Below are positions 47,203 to 56,274 of a stretch of 64,000 nucleotides of DNA, one piece after another. The stretch comes from Auanema rhodensis (Eukaryota > Nematoda > Chromadorea > Rhabditida > Rhabditidae), in assembly GCA_964057225.1 (NCBI GenBank), contig OZ059898.1, forward strand, positions 14,719,267 through 14,783,266. Reading direction: 5' to 3'. Position 1 is the first letter of the stretch, and each line of letters begins with the position of its first letter. Made by a program: the position numbers and the translations under genes. The notes beneath the pieces were generated by a model, which did no database searches, had not been told where the DNA came from, and saw only the letters and a program-made list of their open reading frames with translations.

Positions 47203-50200
47203 TTATAGCAAAAGTGATTTTTGTAATACAGTATCCCAGTCACTAAGGTCCTCTTTTAAGTAGTGGGTTAATCCTTCTTCGAGGGTTCTGTGAAGTCTTT
47301 CCACTTGTCCATTTGAGTTCTTTTGGTGTGGTAGTGTTGGTTCATGTTTGATTCCAAGTTTAGTACACATTTCTTCGAACTTTTTGGATACAAAGTTCGA
47401 ACCTCTATCGGTGATCAAGCGATGGGGTGGTCCAAAAATGTAAACGAAATGTCGTAGAAATCGGTCAATTGTGATTTCCGTTGTTATTTGTGGTACAGCA
47501 ATTGTTGTTGACCATTTTGTAAATGCGTCTTGCATGGTAATGACGTAGGTACAGTTTCTTTTTGAAGGGGGAAATGGTCCCATTACGTCCATGTGGACTC
47601 GTTCAAATGGCTTGCTTGGTATCTCAAAATGACCTATTGGTTGTACCGTCATGGAATGTGGATCTTTTTTTCTTTGAGCACATTTAATGCAGTTCTTGAT
47701 GAATATAGTAATGTCGTTCTGCATATTTGTCCAATAGAATCTTCTTAGAATAGCTTCTTTTGTTTTAATAATTCCTTGATGTGCTGCAATTGTAGGATCC
47801 TCATGAAAAACTTTGATTATTTCCTCAATTATGGGGTGTTCTTGTGGTATTACGATAGCGGGTTGTGGCTTTTTGTCTGTTGGTTTTGTATATAGCAAGT
47901 CGTTTATGACACAATATCTGTCATTAGCTGTCATGTTCTTTTGTGCTCTATATTCAATCTCCGCTATCGTCCGTTTAATCCAAGGGGTGTTTAGTTGAAT
48001 TTCCTTTATTGTTGGTGTATTTATGGCGTTAATGTGAATTTCTTCCATTTTCTTCTTCTTTGTTTCCGGCTTAGCATCGTTAGCTTCTTCACCTATATAT
48101 CGAGATAGAGCATCGCATACTTTATTTAATTGGCCTGCGCGATATTTTATTTCAATATCATATTCTTGGATGACCAGCTGGAACTTCGCAAGACGACCAA
48201 ATAAGTCTCTGCGTGTCATTAAGCTGGTAAGGGGTCGATGGTCCGTAATACATATAGTATGAGTTCCAAGAATGTATGTACGGAATTGATTTAATGCATA
48301 TACAAGGCCTAATGCTTCTATCTCGATTGGTGCGTAGTTACGTTCGGCTTTAACTAGTTTTCTGCTTGCAAATGCGATAGGGTGTAGATTTTTCAGAGGT
48401 TGTTTTGGATCTTCCGGTTGTAATAATACAGCACCTATGGCGATGTTACTACCGTCGCTTTCAACTATAAACAAACGGTCCGATTTAGGTGGGCTTAAAA
48501 CGGGTGCCTGTATTAAACTTCTTTTAAGGAGGTCTAAAGCTTCTTGATGTTTGTTTTCCCATTTGAATTCAGTATCTGCCTTTGTCAGATCGTATAAAGG
48601 GCTTGCGATACGTGCAAAATCTTTCATGAATTTGCGAAAGAATCCAACCATTCCCAAGAATGCTCGTACACCTGTTGCATTCTTTGGTGCCGGATAATCT
48701 TGTATGGCGGCGACTTTTTGAGGGTCAGGTTTTATACCTTGACGTCCTACAATAAGTCCTAGAAATTTCACTTCTGGTTGAGCAAAAGCGCATTTCTTAA
48801 GCTTTATCTTCATTCCCAATTCTTCTACTGCTTGCAGTAAATCATCGATATCTTTGAGATGTTGTTCTCTTGTATCAGATATAACTAATAGATCGTCCAA
48901 GTAAACAAATAGTTTACAAGAACATTTACTTTGCAAATACCTTACTGCTGTTTGAAAGGTATGAGGGGCTCCACAAAGGCCCATCGGCATCCGTTTGTAC
49001 TGGTATGTGCCGGATGTGGTCGTAAATGCTGTTAGTGGTCGATCTGATTTTCTCAAGGATATTTGAAAAAATCCTGACACTAAATCGAAGTTTGAGAAAA
49101 ATTGGGCGCCTGCTGCCAAATCAACTATGTCAGAAATGCTTGGAATGACATAAGTTTGCTTGCGTGTGACATTATTTAAAGCTCGAAAATCTGTCACAAA
49201 CCTATACGTGTCATCTTTCTTCTTAACTAGTACTACAGGGCTATTAAATAGAGATGTAGAAGGCTCTATTATGCCTTGCTCAAGCATTTCTTTGACTTGC
49301 TTTTCAATTTCTTCCTGTTTTCCTAAGGGAATACGTGTTATTCTCGGCTTTGGCATATCCATATCTGTTCTCAATGGTATGGTATGCTCTATAGGACCTT
49401 TAAATAATCCTATTTTCCTGTCCTCGTTAAGAAATGCCTCACGATGGCTTTCAATTATTTTTGTAAGCTCATGTTTTTCTTCTTTCGTGAGATCAGCATT
49501 CTCTAGATCAAGATCTTTTATGAAGTGTCTTGGAAAATATGGTAGTTTACTCTCCCAATCGGCTTCTGGCGGAACATATGGTAGAATTGGCTTATGCTTA
49601 AAGGGTTCACAAGCCGGAATTTCTCCAATTATTGCCTGCCCGATGACTGAATTAGCTTCCATAGCTATTGTTTCATCGGTATCGTTACGGAACATAACAT
49701 ATACTCCACTGGTATCACGAAACGCAGTTGGATATAATGATTTTAATGCGCTTCCACTATCCCCTAAGACAACCACTTCGTTAGATTCTAGTGGTTTATC
49801 TGTCTTTATTGGGATAGGTGCCTCTTCATCAGGCTTTAATGTTTTTGTTCTTAAATTAATGATATTCACAGTTATCTCCGTATGCTTAATAGATTCGTTT
49901 CCTATTAATGGGATGGCATTGTTTCCAATCTCCAACCTCTTCTTGGATGGTTTAAGGCTGACGTCGATGTTTTCGCTGTCAAGCGCTTTCATGAAATCTA
50001 GTCCAATTAAAGCGGGAGCAGGACAGTCATGATCGTTTGAGACCAAAAAGGTGTGTTCGATCTCGTAACCGGCAATTTCAATTACAAGATTTATCTTTCC
50101 ATAAAATGTGAAAGTGGACTTGTTGGCTGCCATCGCTACTAAATGTCTCTTCTTGACATTTTCGGCCATGTTCAGATATTTGAGGGTGGAGAGCCTAACA

Positions 50201-53200
50201 TATGACACTGATGAGCCTGAATCCCATAAAGCTAAAATCAGTTTATCTTCAACTGATATATATATTAATGGTAACTTTGTTTCCGCTGATACAATAGAAG
50301 CAACAAATGGTATTGCGATTGGAATAAATGTTACTAAAGCAGGATAGTATTGCTTCATGATGTTATCTGGCATCTGTTGGTCTGGGCGGCTTACAAGTTC
50401 CAATGTTTCTTCATAGCTTGGGGGCTCATTATCTATTTCGTGGACATGCATTACGGTTAGTGGAGTGGCTCTGAAGAACCAAAATTTAGCAACAACGAAA
50501 AGAATTATTAATACTGCGGCAATCGTAACCATTGATCCTATGAAGATGAGTGTTCTCTCAATTGATCCTATTAGAAATTGCTTTACGCTAGTCCAGGCGG
50601 AAGTTGTGAACTCAGCTGCTTTAGAGATATAGTCACTGCCCTTTTTCAAAAGATTAAAGGCGGACGTAATTTTTGGATCGTTGTGAATAGTATGTAAAAC
50701 ATGGTTCTGTCGTATGGATGCTAAACTTGCTCCATATGCAATAGCTGTTGACATTGAGTAAACTCTCAATGATAAATTGGTGTATAAGTTAGCGCCTGTG
50801 AACTTTAAAGGTGTTAATTGGTGGTATTGCGCTTTATCAAAGAGTGATATTGGTTTTACTTCAACCGATCCATTTATATTTATCCATTCTCCATTTTGAT
50901 AGTATACATCTGTGGGTACATGTTCGCAATCTATCTCTTTTCCATGTGTTAATAAGTCTCTTGATCCTGGAGCAGCAAAATATAATCTCTCATCTTCTGT
51001 TATTACTGGTGTTTCCAAATAGCATGTATCATTGATCTTATGATTATGATAAACAGCTTTAGGTTGAAGAGGTAAGCATATATGAACATGAACTATATCG
51101 CTGCCTACGAAACGGGCTGCAATATCCTCTCTTCCTAAAATAGTCCTCATTGCTATTGTGGGTTCTATGTGTAAAATAGAACGCCATAGCTCGAGGTATC
51201 TATTTTGAATCTCACATATGGATTCATAAGATTCCATAAAACGTTTCTGTAGCTCTTCTTGTATGAGTGTTGTTGTATATTGTAGATGATCTTGAGCTAT
51301 TCTGCGAGATACGTTGAGGTTGAATTGTATTTCGTTGTTCACTTTTGACGCTGTATACGTTGCCTGAGCCTGAATTTCTCTGGTTTCTACGGGTGGAGAT
51401 GATGTTCTTTGTTTCCTTAAGGTTCGTGACGCCGTGTCAGTGACTGTTGCTAATGTTGTTGGCGAGAGAGTCGTAGTTATCACGGCTGTTGTCGTGTCAA
51501 CTATGGTTGTCGTCGGAATCCGAGTCGTATAGCTTATAGTTGTCTCCTGAACTAGTGAAGCGGGTTTGTCCGTTGTTGTCGTTAATGACAGTCTTCTAGT
51601 CAGATAAGGCGGTGTTTCAATATCCTCTAACAGTGGCAAAAATGTTTTTATAAGTAGCTGGCGTGTATCCGCGCTTGGGGTTTGAATGCGAGGGTGGGGG
51701 CCCATCGATATACCGTAGTTAGAATCTTTATCTCGATATAGTTTGTTGGTATCTGGCACATTGATTGTTAATTGTCGGAACTTTTCATCATCTACGGCTG
51801 CTGCTGTTTTATTTGGCCTTATTACTCGCAATGTCATCAAGTTATGGTATAAGTAAAGTGTATTTCTAAGTACTATACGCTCATCAGCATTGTCAGTTGT
51901 TAAAGTTGGTCGGATAGGCGGCATGTTCACAAAGGATTTTAAAACCTCTTGCCTTGATGGTACCGACAGATTGTTTTCAAATATTACCGGTGTATAAGCT
52001 AGCTCCATCGCTATGCTTTCGGCTCTTTCGCGGTAGGATCCGTCCTTTTCTAGTAGTTTTTCGTCAAATTCGTGTGCTGTTAATCTGTCACCTATCTGTT
52101 CTAATAATTGTTTTGAGGTTAAATACCGTATAGCGCCGCGAGTGGTTGCTGCCAGTTCCTTTTGCGCAAGAAAATAAAGTATTGCTTCCTCAGGGTCGTG
52201 TATTTCGTATGTTTGAAGGAAACGTTGTATGGATTTATCAGATACGGGACTTCTTAAGAAGAAATAAAACTTCTCGGGATGTGCTGAAACCCAATCAATA
52301 ATTGAATATGAAGGGTTGACAGCTCGTCTGGCCTTTATAAGCGGTATTATCTGATAAATACCAGGATTACTCATCACCGGTCGTAAGAAAGGATAAGGAC
52401 AAATATTTAATATTAAAGTTTCAAAATCTTCCTGTTTTTGTATCCACTCCTTGTTTAATTCAACCGTGCATTCCGCAATTGCTCTTTTATCTCTTTTCGC
52501 CGGAAGTTTCTTATATTCTCTCTCTATTAAAACATGGATATTGGTGTCATTTGGGTACTGTGGTAAGAGAATGTAATTGCCAGTTGTGGTGTGGAAGATT
52601 GGCTGTTTAAAACAAGAAGATATTTGCTTCGGTATCTCTTTTTGATCGATTACAAGGGCTGATTGAGTGGTTGGTAACAGAATAATGCCGTCTCCAATTA
52701 TCGCATCATATTCACTCATGTCGATATAGTTGCATCGATATTCATAAGGCTGTTTCTCCCATATGATGATTGAGGTATCTGATGCACATTCTCCATGATG
52801 CGCTAAGCATCCTTCAGTATTTAGTATTAAATTGGAGATTATAGTTTCATCTGGCATCCGTGTCATAACCCCTCTTTCGATAACCAATCTGGCTTTCTCT
52901 TCACATAGTTCATTATTAAAAGATCGGCCTGGCGAGAAGGAAGGCTCGTCAGTTGCATATGTTATGCTGTCGATCTTCTTTAATTCACTCCAATTCCATC
53001 TTCTATCTCTCACTGCCAGTCTGCATTCTGCAGCTGGTATCTTTTCAATTCTCGCTATCGTTGTATTGGTATCTCTAAGGAACAAAAGGTCTCTGATACA
53101 CATTTTATGAATTTCTTTGGAGCATCTCCATGCATCCCATTCATGTGCCGTTTGATTCCTTGTATAAAGATGAACTTTTGTTCGTAAGATATGCTTTATT

Positions 53201-55305
53201 GGTGGTAATAAGCATTTTCGGAGAGATGGGGGACGGAGAAGGGCTCCTCCAGTAGCTTTAGTACATAGCTGGTATGCTTCAGCTGTTGTAACCAGTGATA
53301 AGATTACTGATAAAGCTACGGCTAAAGTCAAAGGAGATATCAGAGTCAAATTATTGACTCTTGAGCCTCTACCTCTGCCTCTATTGTTGTTATTTCCCCT
53401 AAAGGTACTGTTATTTCTCTGTCTATTATTGCTCATTTCTTGATTTTGTGATGCATTATGGCTTCTTTGATACCCATTTTGATTTTGATTCTGATAATTT
53501 TGACCGCGGTCACCAAAATTGCGGTTCCTAGCAAATGGGTTTTGGAAATTCCAGCCTTTTTGATTTTTTGAAAATTTATGATAATTTTGATTGTTTTGAA
53601 AGTTTGGATGATAATTGTTATAATTATTATAATTTTGATAATTTTTATTATTAAAAGATTGATAACCTCTTGCCATACCTCTCCCACCATTGTTTCTGCG
53701 CGGGGGGAAAGTTCTTTCAATTGCGTTAACCAATAGCGCCTGAGGGTCTGCTACTTGGTTTGCAATTGATTCCTCCCAGCGAGCACTATCAACAGCCTCA
53801 GCAAAAGTTTTGGGTTTTGCTCGAATTACCCCTGGGCGTATCGTATTTTTCAAGCCTCTCAAAAATGTGGACCTCAGAATGTGATCTTTATGAGTATCAC
53901 TATTAGAGAAAGCATTTAAGCTGAGGTTTCTTAACGTTTGTGCAAAACCATCAATTGATAAATCGCCTTGAGTGCTGTTTTGAAGTGTGATAAGGGCAGG
54001 GTCTTGATTGTATTCGGGACACAGCTTGGATGTTAACTCTTCTATTAGGGTAACCCAAGGTCCAGCTGTTCTGACCTTGTCAGGTAGCTCTAAATAAGCT
54101 TCCTCTGCTCTATCATTTTTCAATAGTAATGGTAAAATAGTTAGTCTTTCGGGCATCACTAAGCCTAAGGCGTTAGAAAAGGTATTAAACTTTGCCACGA
54201 AATCTCTAAAGTTACGACTTCCGTCGTATATGGGGCAATAAGGTGAGCTTAATGCGTGCGCAATGGTAGATTTACCAGCTCCCGGAAGACGTGGTGTCTC
54301 CGTCATGGTTGGTATATCCTCAGGGTATGTGCGAGATGACGTAATCCCTTTACTGCCTGAGCTTCTCGCCGTTAAGTTCTTACCTCCCTTTTTCGAGTTA
54401 CCAGATGTTGGATAACTAATGGTAGGGGCGGCTGAGGAGAACCGCTTCCCTGGGAGTTTGATAACTCGACTCGTTGCCTGAGGCGTCGAATGTATTGAAA
54501 CGCTTGAGCTGGGTATAGCGCTATCTGACTTATTAAGGGTTGGGTTGGAGGATACGTGAAGAGAGTTATCAACTTGTTCTGTTGTTACCTCCCCTGGAGA
54601 CAAATTCAAAACTTTTATTAAGCGAGCTGTTAAAGATTTCTTACTTTTGAACTTATCAGTAGTTAGTGATAAGGGCAAAACTTCGGTAATTTCCTGATTT
54701 GGTTCTATGGGATTATTAGAGGTTGAGCGCCTACGCGGTGTATTAGTTTTTCTTTTATTAATCTTTTTAGAATCAAGCTTTTTCGAATCAAGCTTATCAG
54801 TGATAACTGATAAGGGTGATTTGCGAATAGTGAGAGATGAGGTTTTATTAAGTTGTGAGTTTTCTATCGGAGTGGAAAATGCCTGCGGTGTTAGAGTTAG
54901 TTCAAAAGAAGATGCAAGATCGTTATCAGTATTAACTGATAAAGTTGATAAGTTTAGGTGGGGGGTGGCTGGTGAAGTATTAGAGGTTATTTGTTTTGGT
55001 TTTTGAATTTTTTTAATCTTTTTATTACTTTTAAAAGAGTGTACCTTTGGAGTTGAAGCTGAAGTTTGAATATTGTAGTCCTGAATATAGAAATCAGGGT
55101 CCTCCTCGGTGTTGTCCGGAGGTGAATACGTGCCTTCTCGAGGAATGAAGGTTTTCTCGACTTTGGGTTTTACCTCTTGTTCAGGCTCTTCAATCTGAAC
55201 ACTGAGGAGTCGAGTGCGGCTTCTGGTTCGACTGGCGACTGCGATGTCGTCACTGGACTCAGAAGGGTATAGAGCAGGGACGGCCGAAGAGTATCTTCGT
55301 GCCAC
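47203..55305 (-). CDS. Gag-Env-Pol polyprotein (E2), integrase truncated by frameshift
   Basis: 2700 codons. Gag is 1-650, with a basic Ser/Thr-rich N-terminus, a capsid-like helical part (about 350-530) and an Asn/Arg/Gly-rich nucleocapsid tail without zinc knuckles. An Env-like module is 651-1680: signal-like segment 653-677, furin-like RDKR at 938-941, Thr-rich linker 1241-1300, membrane segment 1586-1612, a PPSY late-domain motif at 1628-1631 and a further hydrophobic segment 1656-1675. Protease has DSG at 1695-1697. RT is about 2000-2190 with YLDD at 2135-2138. RNase H acidic residues are D2284, E2330, D2355 and D2398. Integrase has H2501, H2509, C2539, C2542 and D2573, D2633, E2669 (D-x35-E spacing). 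The first codon is GTG; upstream codons to 55387 are open and conserved with E3 but lack ATG. Env between Gag and Pol is unusual. Confidence 0.9.
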   Translation of the reverse strand: MARRYSSAVPALYPSESSDDIAVASRTRSRTRLLSVQIEEPEQEVKPKVEKTFIPREGTYSPPDNTEEDPDFYIQDYNIQTSASTPKVHSFKSNKKIKKIQKPKQITSNTSPATPHLNLSTLSVNTDNDLASSFELTLTPQAFSTPIENSQLNKTSSLTIRKSPLSVITDKLDSKKLDSKKINKRKTNTPRRRSTSNNPIEPNQEITEVLPLSLTTDKFKSKKSLTARLIKVLNLSPGEVTTEQVDNSLHVSSNPTLNKSDSAIPSSSVSIHSTPQATSRVIKLPGKRFSSAAPTISYPTSGNSKKGGKNLTARSSGSKGITSSRTYPEDIPTMTETPRLPGAGKSTIAHALSSPYCPIYDGSRNFRDFVAKFNTFSNALGLVMPERLTILPLLLKNDRAEEAYLELPDKVRTAGPWVTLIEELTSKLCPEYNQDPALITLQNSTQGDLSIDGFAQTLRNLSLNAFSNSDTHKDHILRSTFLRGLKNTIRPGVIRAKPKTFAEAVDSARWEESIANQVADPQALLVNAIERTFPPRRNNGGRGMARGYQSFNNKNYQNYNNYNNYHPNFQNNQNYHKFSKNQKGWNFQNPFARNRNFGDRGQNYQNQNQNGYQRSHNASQNQEMSNNRQRNNSTFRGNNNNRGRGRGSRVNNLTLISPLTLAVALSVILSLVTTAEAYQLCTKATGGALLRPPSLRKCLLPPIKHILRTKVHLYTRNQTAHEWDAWRCSKEIHKMCIRDLLFLRDTNTTIARIEKIPAAECRLAVRDRRWNWSELKKIDSITYATDEPSFSPGRSFNNELCEEKARLVIERGVMTRMPDETIISNLILNTEGCLAHHGECASDTSIIIWEKQPYEYRCNYIDMSEYDAIIGDGIILLPTTQSALVIDQKEIPKQISSCFKQPIFHTTTGNYILLPQYPNDTNIHVLIEREYKKLPAKRDKRAIAECTVELNKEWIQKQEDFETLILNICPYPFLRPVMSNPGIYQIIPLIKARRAVNPSYSIIDWVSAHPEKFYFFLRSPVSDKSIQRFLQTYEIHDPEEAILYFLAQKELAATTRGAIRYLTSKQLLEQIGDRLTAHEFDEKLLEKDGSYRERAESIAMELAYTPVIFENNLSVPSRQEVLKSFVNMPPIRPTLTTDNADERIVLRNTLYLYHNLMTLRVIRPNKTAAAVDDEKFRQLTINVPDTNKLYRDKDSNYGISMGPHPRIQTPSADTRQLLIKTFLPLLEDIETPPYLTRRLSLTTTTDKPASLVQETTISYTTRIPTTTIVDTTTAVITTTLSPTTLATVTDTASRTLRKQRTSSPPVETREIQAQATYTASKVNNEIQFNLNVSRRIAQDHLQYTTTLIQEELQKRFMESYESICEIQNRYLELWRSILHIEPTIAMRTILGREDIAARFVGSDIVHVHICLPLQPKAVYHNHKINDTCYLETPVITEDERLYFAAPGSRDLLTHGKEIDCEHVPTDVYYQNGEWININGSVEVKPISLFDKAQYHQLTPLKFTGANLYTNLSLRVYSMSTAIAYGASLASIRQNHVLHTIHNDPKITSAFNLLKKGSDYISKAAEFTTSAWTSVKQFLIGSIERTLIFIGSMVTIAAVLIILFVVAKFWFFRATPLTVMHVHEIDNEPPSYEETLELVSRPDQQMPDNIMKQYYPALVTFIPIAIPFVASIVSAETKLPLIYISVEDKLILALWDSGSSVSYVRLSTLKYLNMAENVKKRHLVAMAANKSTFTFYGKINLVIEIAGYEIEHTFLVSNDHDCPAPALIGLDFMKALDSENIDVSLKPSKKRLEIGNNAIPLIGNESIKHTEITVNIINLRTKTLKPDEEAPIPIKTDKPLESNEVVVLGDSGSALKSLYPTAFRDTSGVYVMFRNDTDETIAMEANSVIGQAIIGEIPACEPFKHKPILPYVPPEADWESKLPYFPRHFIKDLDLENADLTKEEKHELTKIIESHREAFLNEDRKIGLFKGPIEHTIPLRTDMDMPKPRITRIPLGKQEEIEKQVKEMLEQGIIEPSTSLFNSPVVLVKKKDDTYRFVTDFRALNNVTRKQTYVIPSISDIVDLAAGAQFFSNFDLVSGFFQISLRKSDRPLTAFTTTSGTYQYKRMPMGLCGAPHTFQTAVRYLQSKCSCKLFVYLDDLLVISDTREQHLKDIDDLLQAVEELGMKIKLKKCAFAQPEVKFLGLIVGRQGIKPDPQKVAAIQDYPAPKNATGVRAFLGMVGFFRKFMKDFARIASPLYDLTKADTEFKWENKHQEALDLLKRSLIQAPVLSPPKSDRLFIVESDGSNIAIGAVLLQPEDPKQPLKNLHPIAFASRKLVKAERNYAPIEIEALGLVYALNQFRTYILGTHTICITDHRPLTSLMTRRDLFGRLAKFQLVIQEYDIEIKYRAGQLNKVCDALSRYIGEEANDAKPETKKKKMEEIHINAINTPTIKEIQLNTPWIKRTIAEIEYRAQKNMTANDRYCVINDLLYTKPTDKKPQPAIVIPQEHPIIEEIIKVFHEDPTIAAHQGIIKTKEAILRRFYWTNMQNDITIFIKNCIKCAQRKKDPHSMTVQPIGHFEIPSKPFERVHMDVMGPFPPSKRNCTYVITMQDAFTKWSTTIAVPQITTEITIDRFLRHFVYIFGPPHRLITDRGSNFVSKKFEEMCTKLGIKHEPTLPHQKNSNGQVERLHRTLEEGLTHYLKEDLSDWDTVLQKSLLL

Positions 55306-55389
55306 TTTGGAATCACTCTTGGTTTGGAAAAACCGCGAGTGTTTCGTTATATGGGGGATGTTGACGTTGAATGAGTGACAAGAAATTCA

Positions 55390-55718
55390 GGTCGGTTATA
55401 GGGAAAAGTAAGAAAAGTTTGAAGATTGAGACGTGGCGTCTTTCGCCGAGAATCGTTATTAGATGAGAAAGAGTTTTAAAATCTTGGCCTGAGATCTGGC
55501 TCCGCCTATCTACCGTATTCTCTTTTCTTTATTCTTTTTCACAGATGTTCATCAATTATAAATTTTGTTGGTCTTCGCTCTTTCCAGCCTCGATCTTAAT
55601 ACTTTACTCTAATTGAATTCTTGAAAGTATGAGAGAGATTTTCAGTCGTTTTATGTCCCCTTTTTATGCATAAGAATCTTTATATTTGTAGAGCTGAAAA
55701 AAAAAAATAAATCAAAGA
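55390..55718. promoter_or_regulatory. Divergent intergenic region of E2
   Basis: Separates gag (minus) from the antisense gene (plus). Contains CTCCGCCTATCTACCGTA at 55500-55517, identical to E3 21169-21186 in the same relative place. An A-run precedes the plus-strand ATG, as in E3. Confidence 0.45.
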
Positions 55719-56252
55719 ATGGCTTATGAAGGTCTATCGGGAATGACTTTTGTCTTGAGGAAGCTGTACGCTGACCTCGTCTTGTATGATCAAGACGAAG
55801 TGTTAGCTTATAGGCCGCACCCAGACATAATTAAGATGGTTGGTTAAAACAAAGAAACATGTTATGTTAATAAGAATTTTTAGTTTATTGAGGATTTAAA
55901 GATGCATTATCTGGGAAGGGGATTAGTAAACTTCTCCCTAATGCAGGAAATAGCGGATGAGGTTGCAGCTATTGGGCGATGGTGCCTCACCGATTTGTGT
56001 GCGCATTGGTATGAAAACCCCAATTTAATCGCATCCCCTTGGAAATGGTATGAGCATAAGCCTCATGATTTTTATGATTATATGTCTAAAATTTTGTTTA
56101 AAATTTATTTGTTTTATGAACAGTCTCCTATGGGCTTATTGCTAAGGACCTCTGCGGATTCAGTGTATTCGCAGTATTTAGAGCCTAGCAATGAGCCCAT
56201 CTCACAGCCTATAGAATTTGTGAGACAGTTGCATTTTAAATGGGGCTTTTAA
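55719..56252 (+). CDS. Antisense two-exon accessory gene of E2, function unknown
   Basis: Exon 1 is 55719-55838 (40 codons, ATG start), the intron is 55839-55883 (45 nt, GT...TTTTTAG), and exon 2 is 55884-56252. The predicted protein is 162 aa. Unspliced, exon 1 stops two codons after the donor, so the spliced reading is needed. The ortholog in E3 has the same exon layout, the same phase 0 and the same sequence across the junction (MFIED). The protein is rich in aromatic and Leu residues, without obvious membrane segments. It lies in the 5' leader opposite to genomic RNA, head to head with gag, so its mRNA is complementary to the genomic leader. By position it recalls antisense genes of complex retroviruses such as HBZ, but no sequence relation is claimed. 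Confidence 0.75.
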
Positions 56253-56268
56253 CAATTGTTTCATATAT

Positions 56269-56274
56269 AATAAA
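56269..56274 (+). terminator. Poly(A) signal of the E2 antisense gene
   Basis: AATAAA 17 bases after the stop, followed by a T-rich stretch at 56300-56320. Confidence 0.6.

Noticed and set aside
49160..50032. 290-codon plus-strand frame opposite E2 pol
   Set aside because: It lies fully within the conserved protease-RT coding strand, has no counterpart to test and no recognisable domain. It is best explained as a shadow of pol.
53433..53720. 95-codon minus frame, Ile/Lys-rich
   Set aside because: An alternate frame of the Asn-rich nucleocapsid tail of E2 Gag. Composition is a codon-shift artefact.
54707..55006. 99-codon plus frame opposite gag
   Set aside because: Antisense shadow of the gag N-terminal region, with no counterpart in E3.
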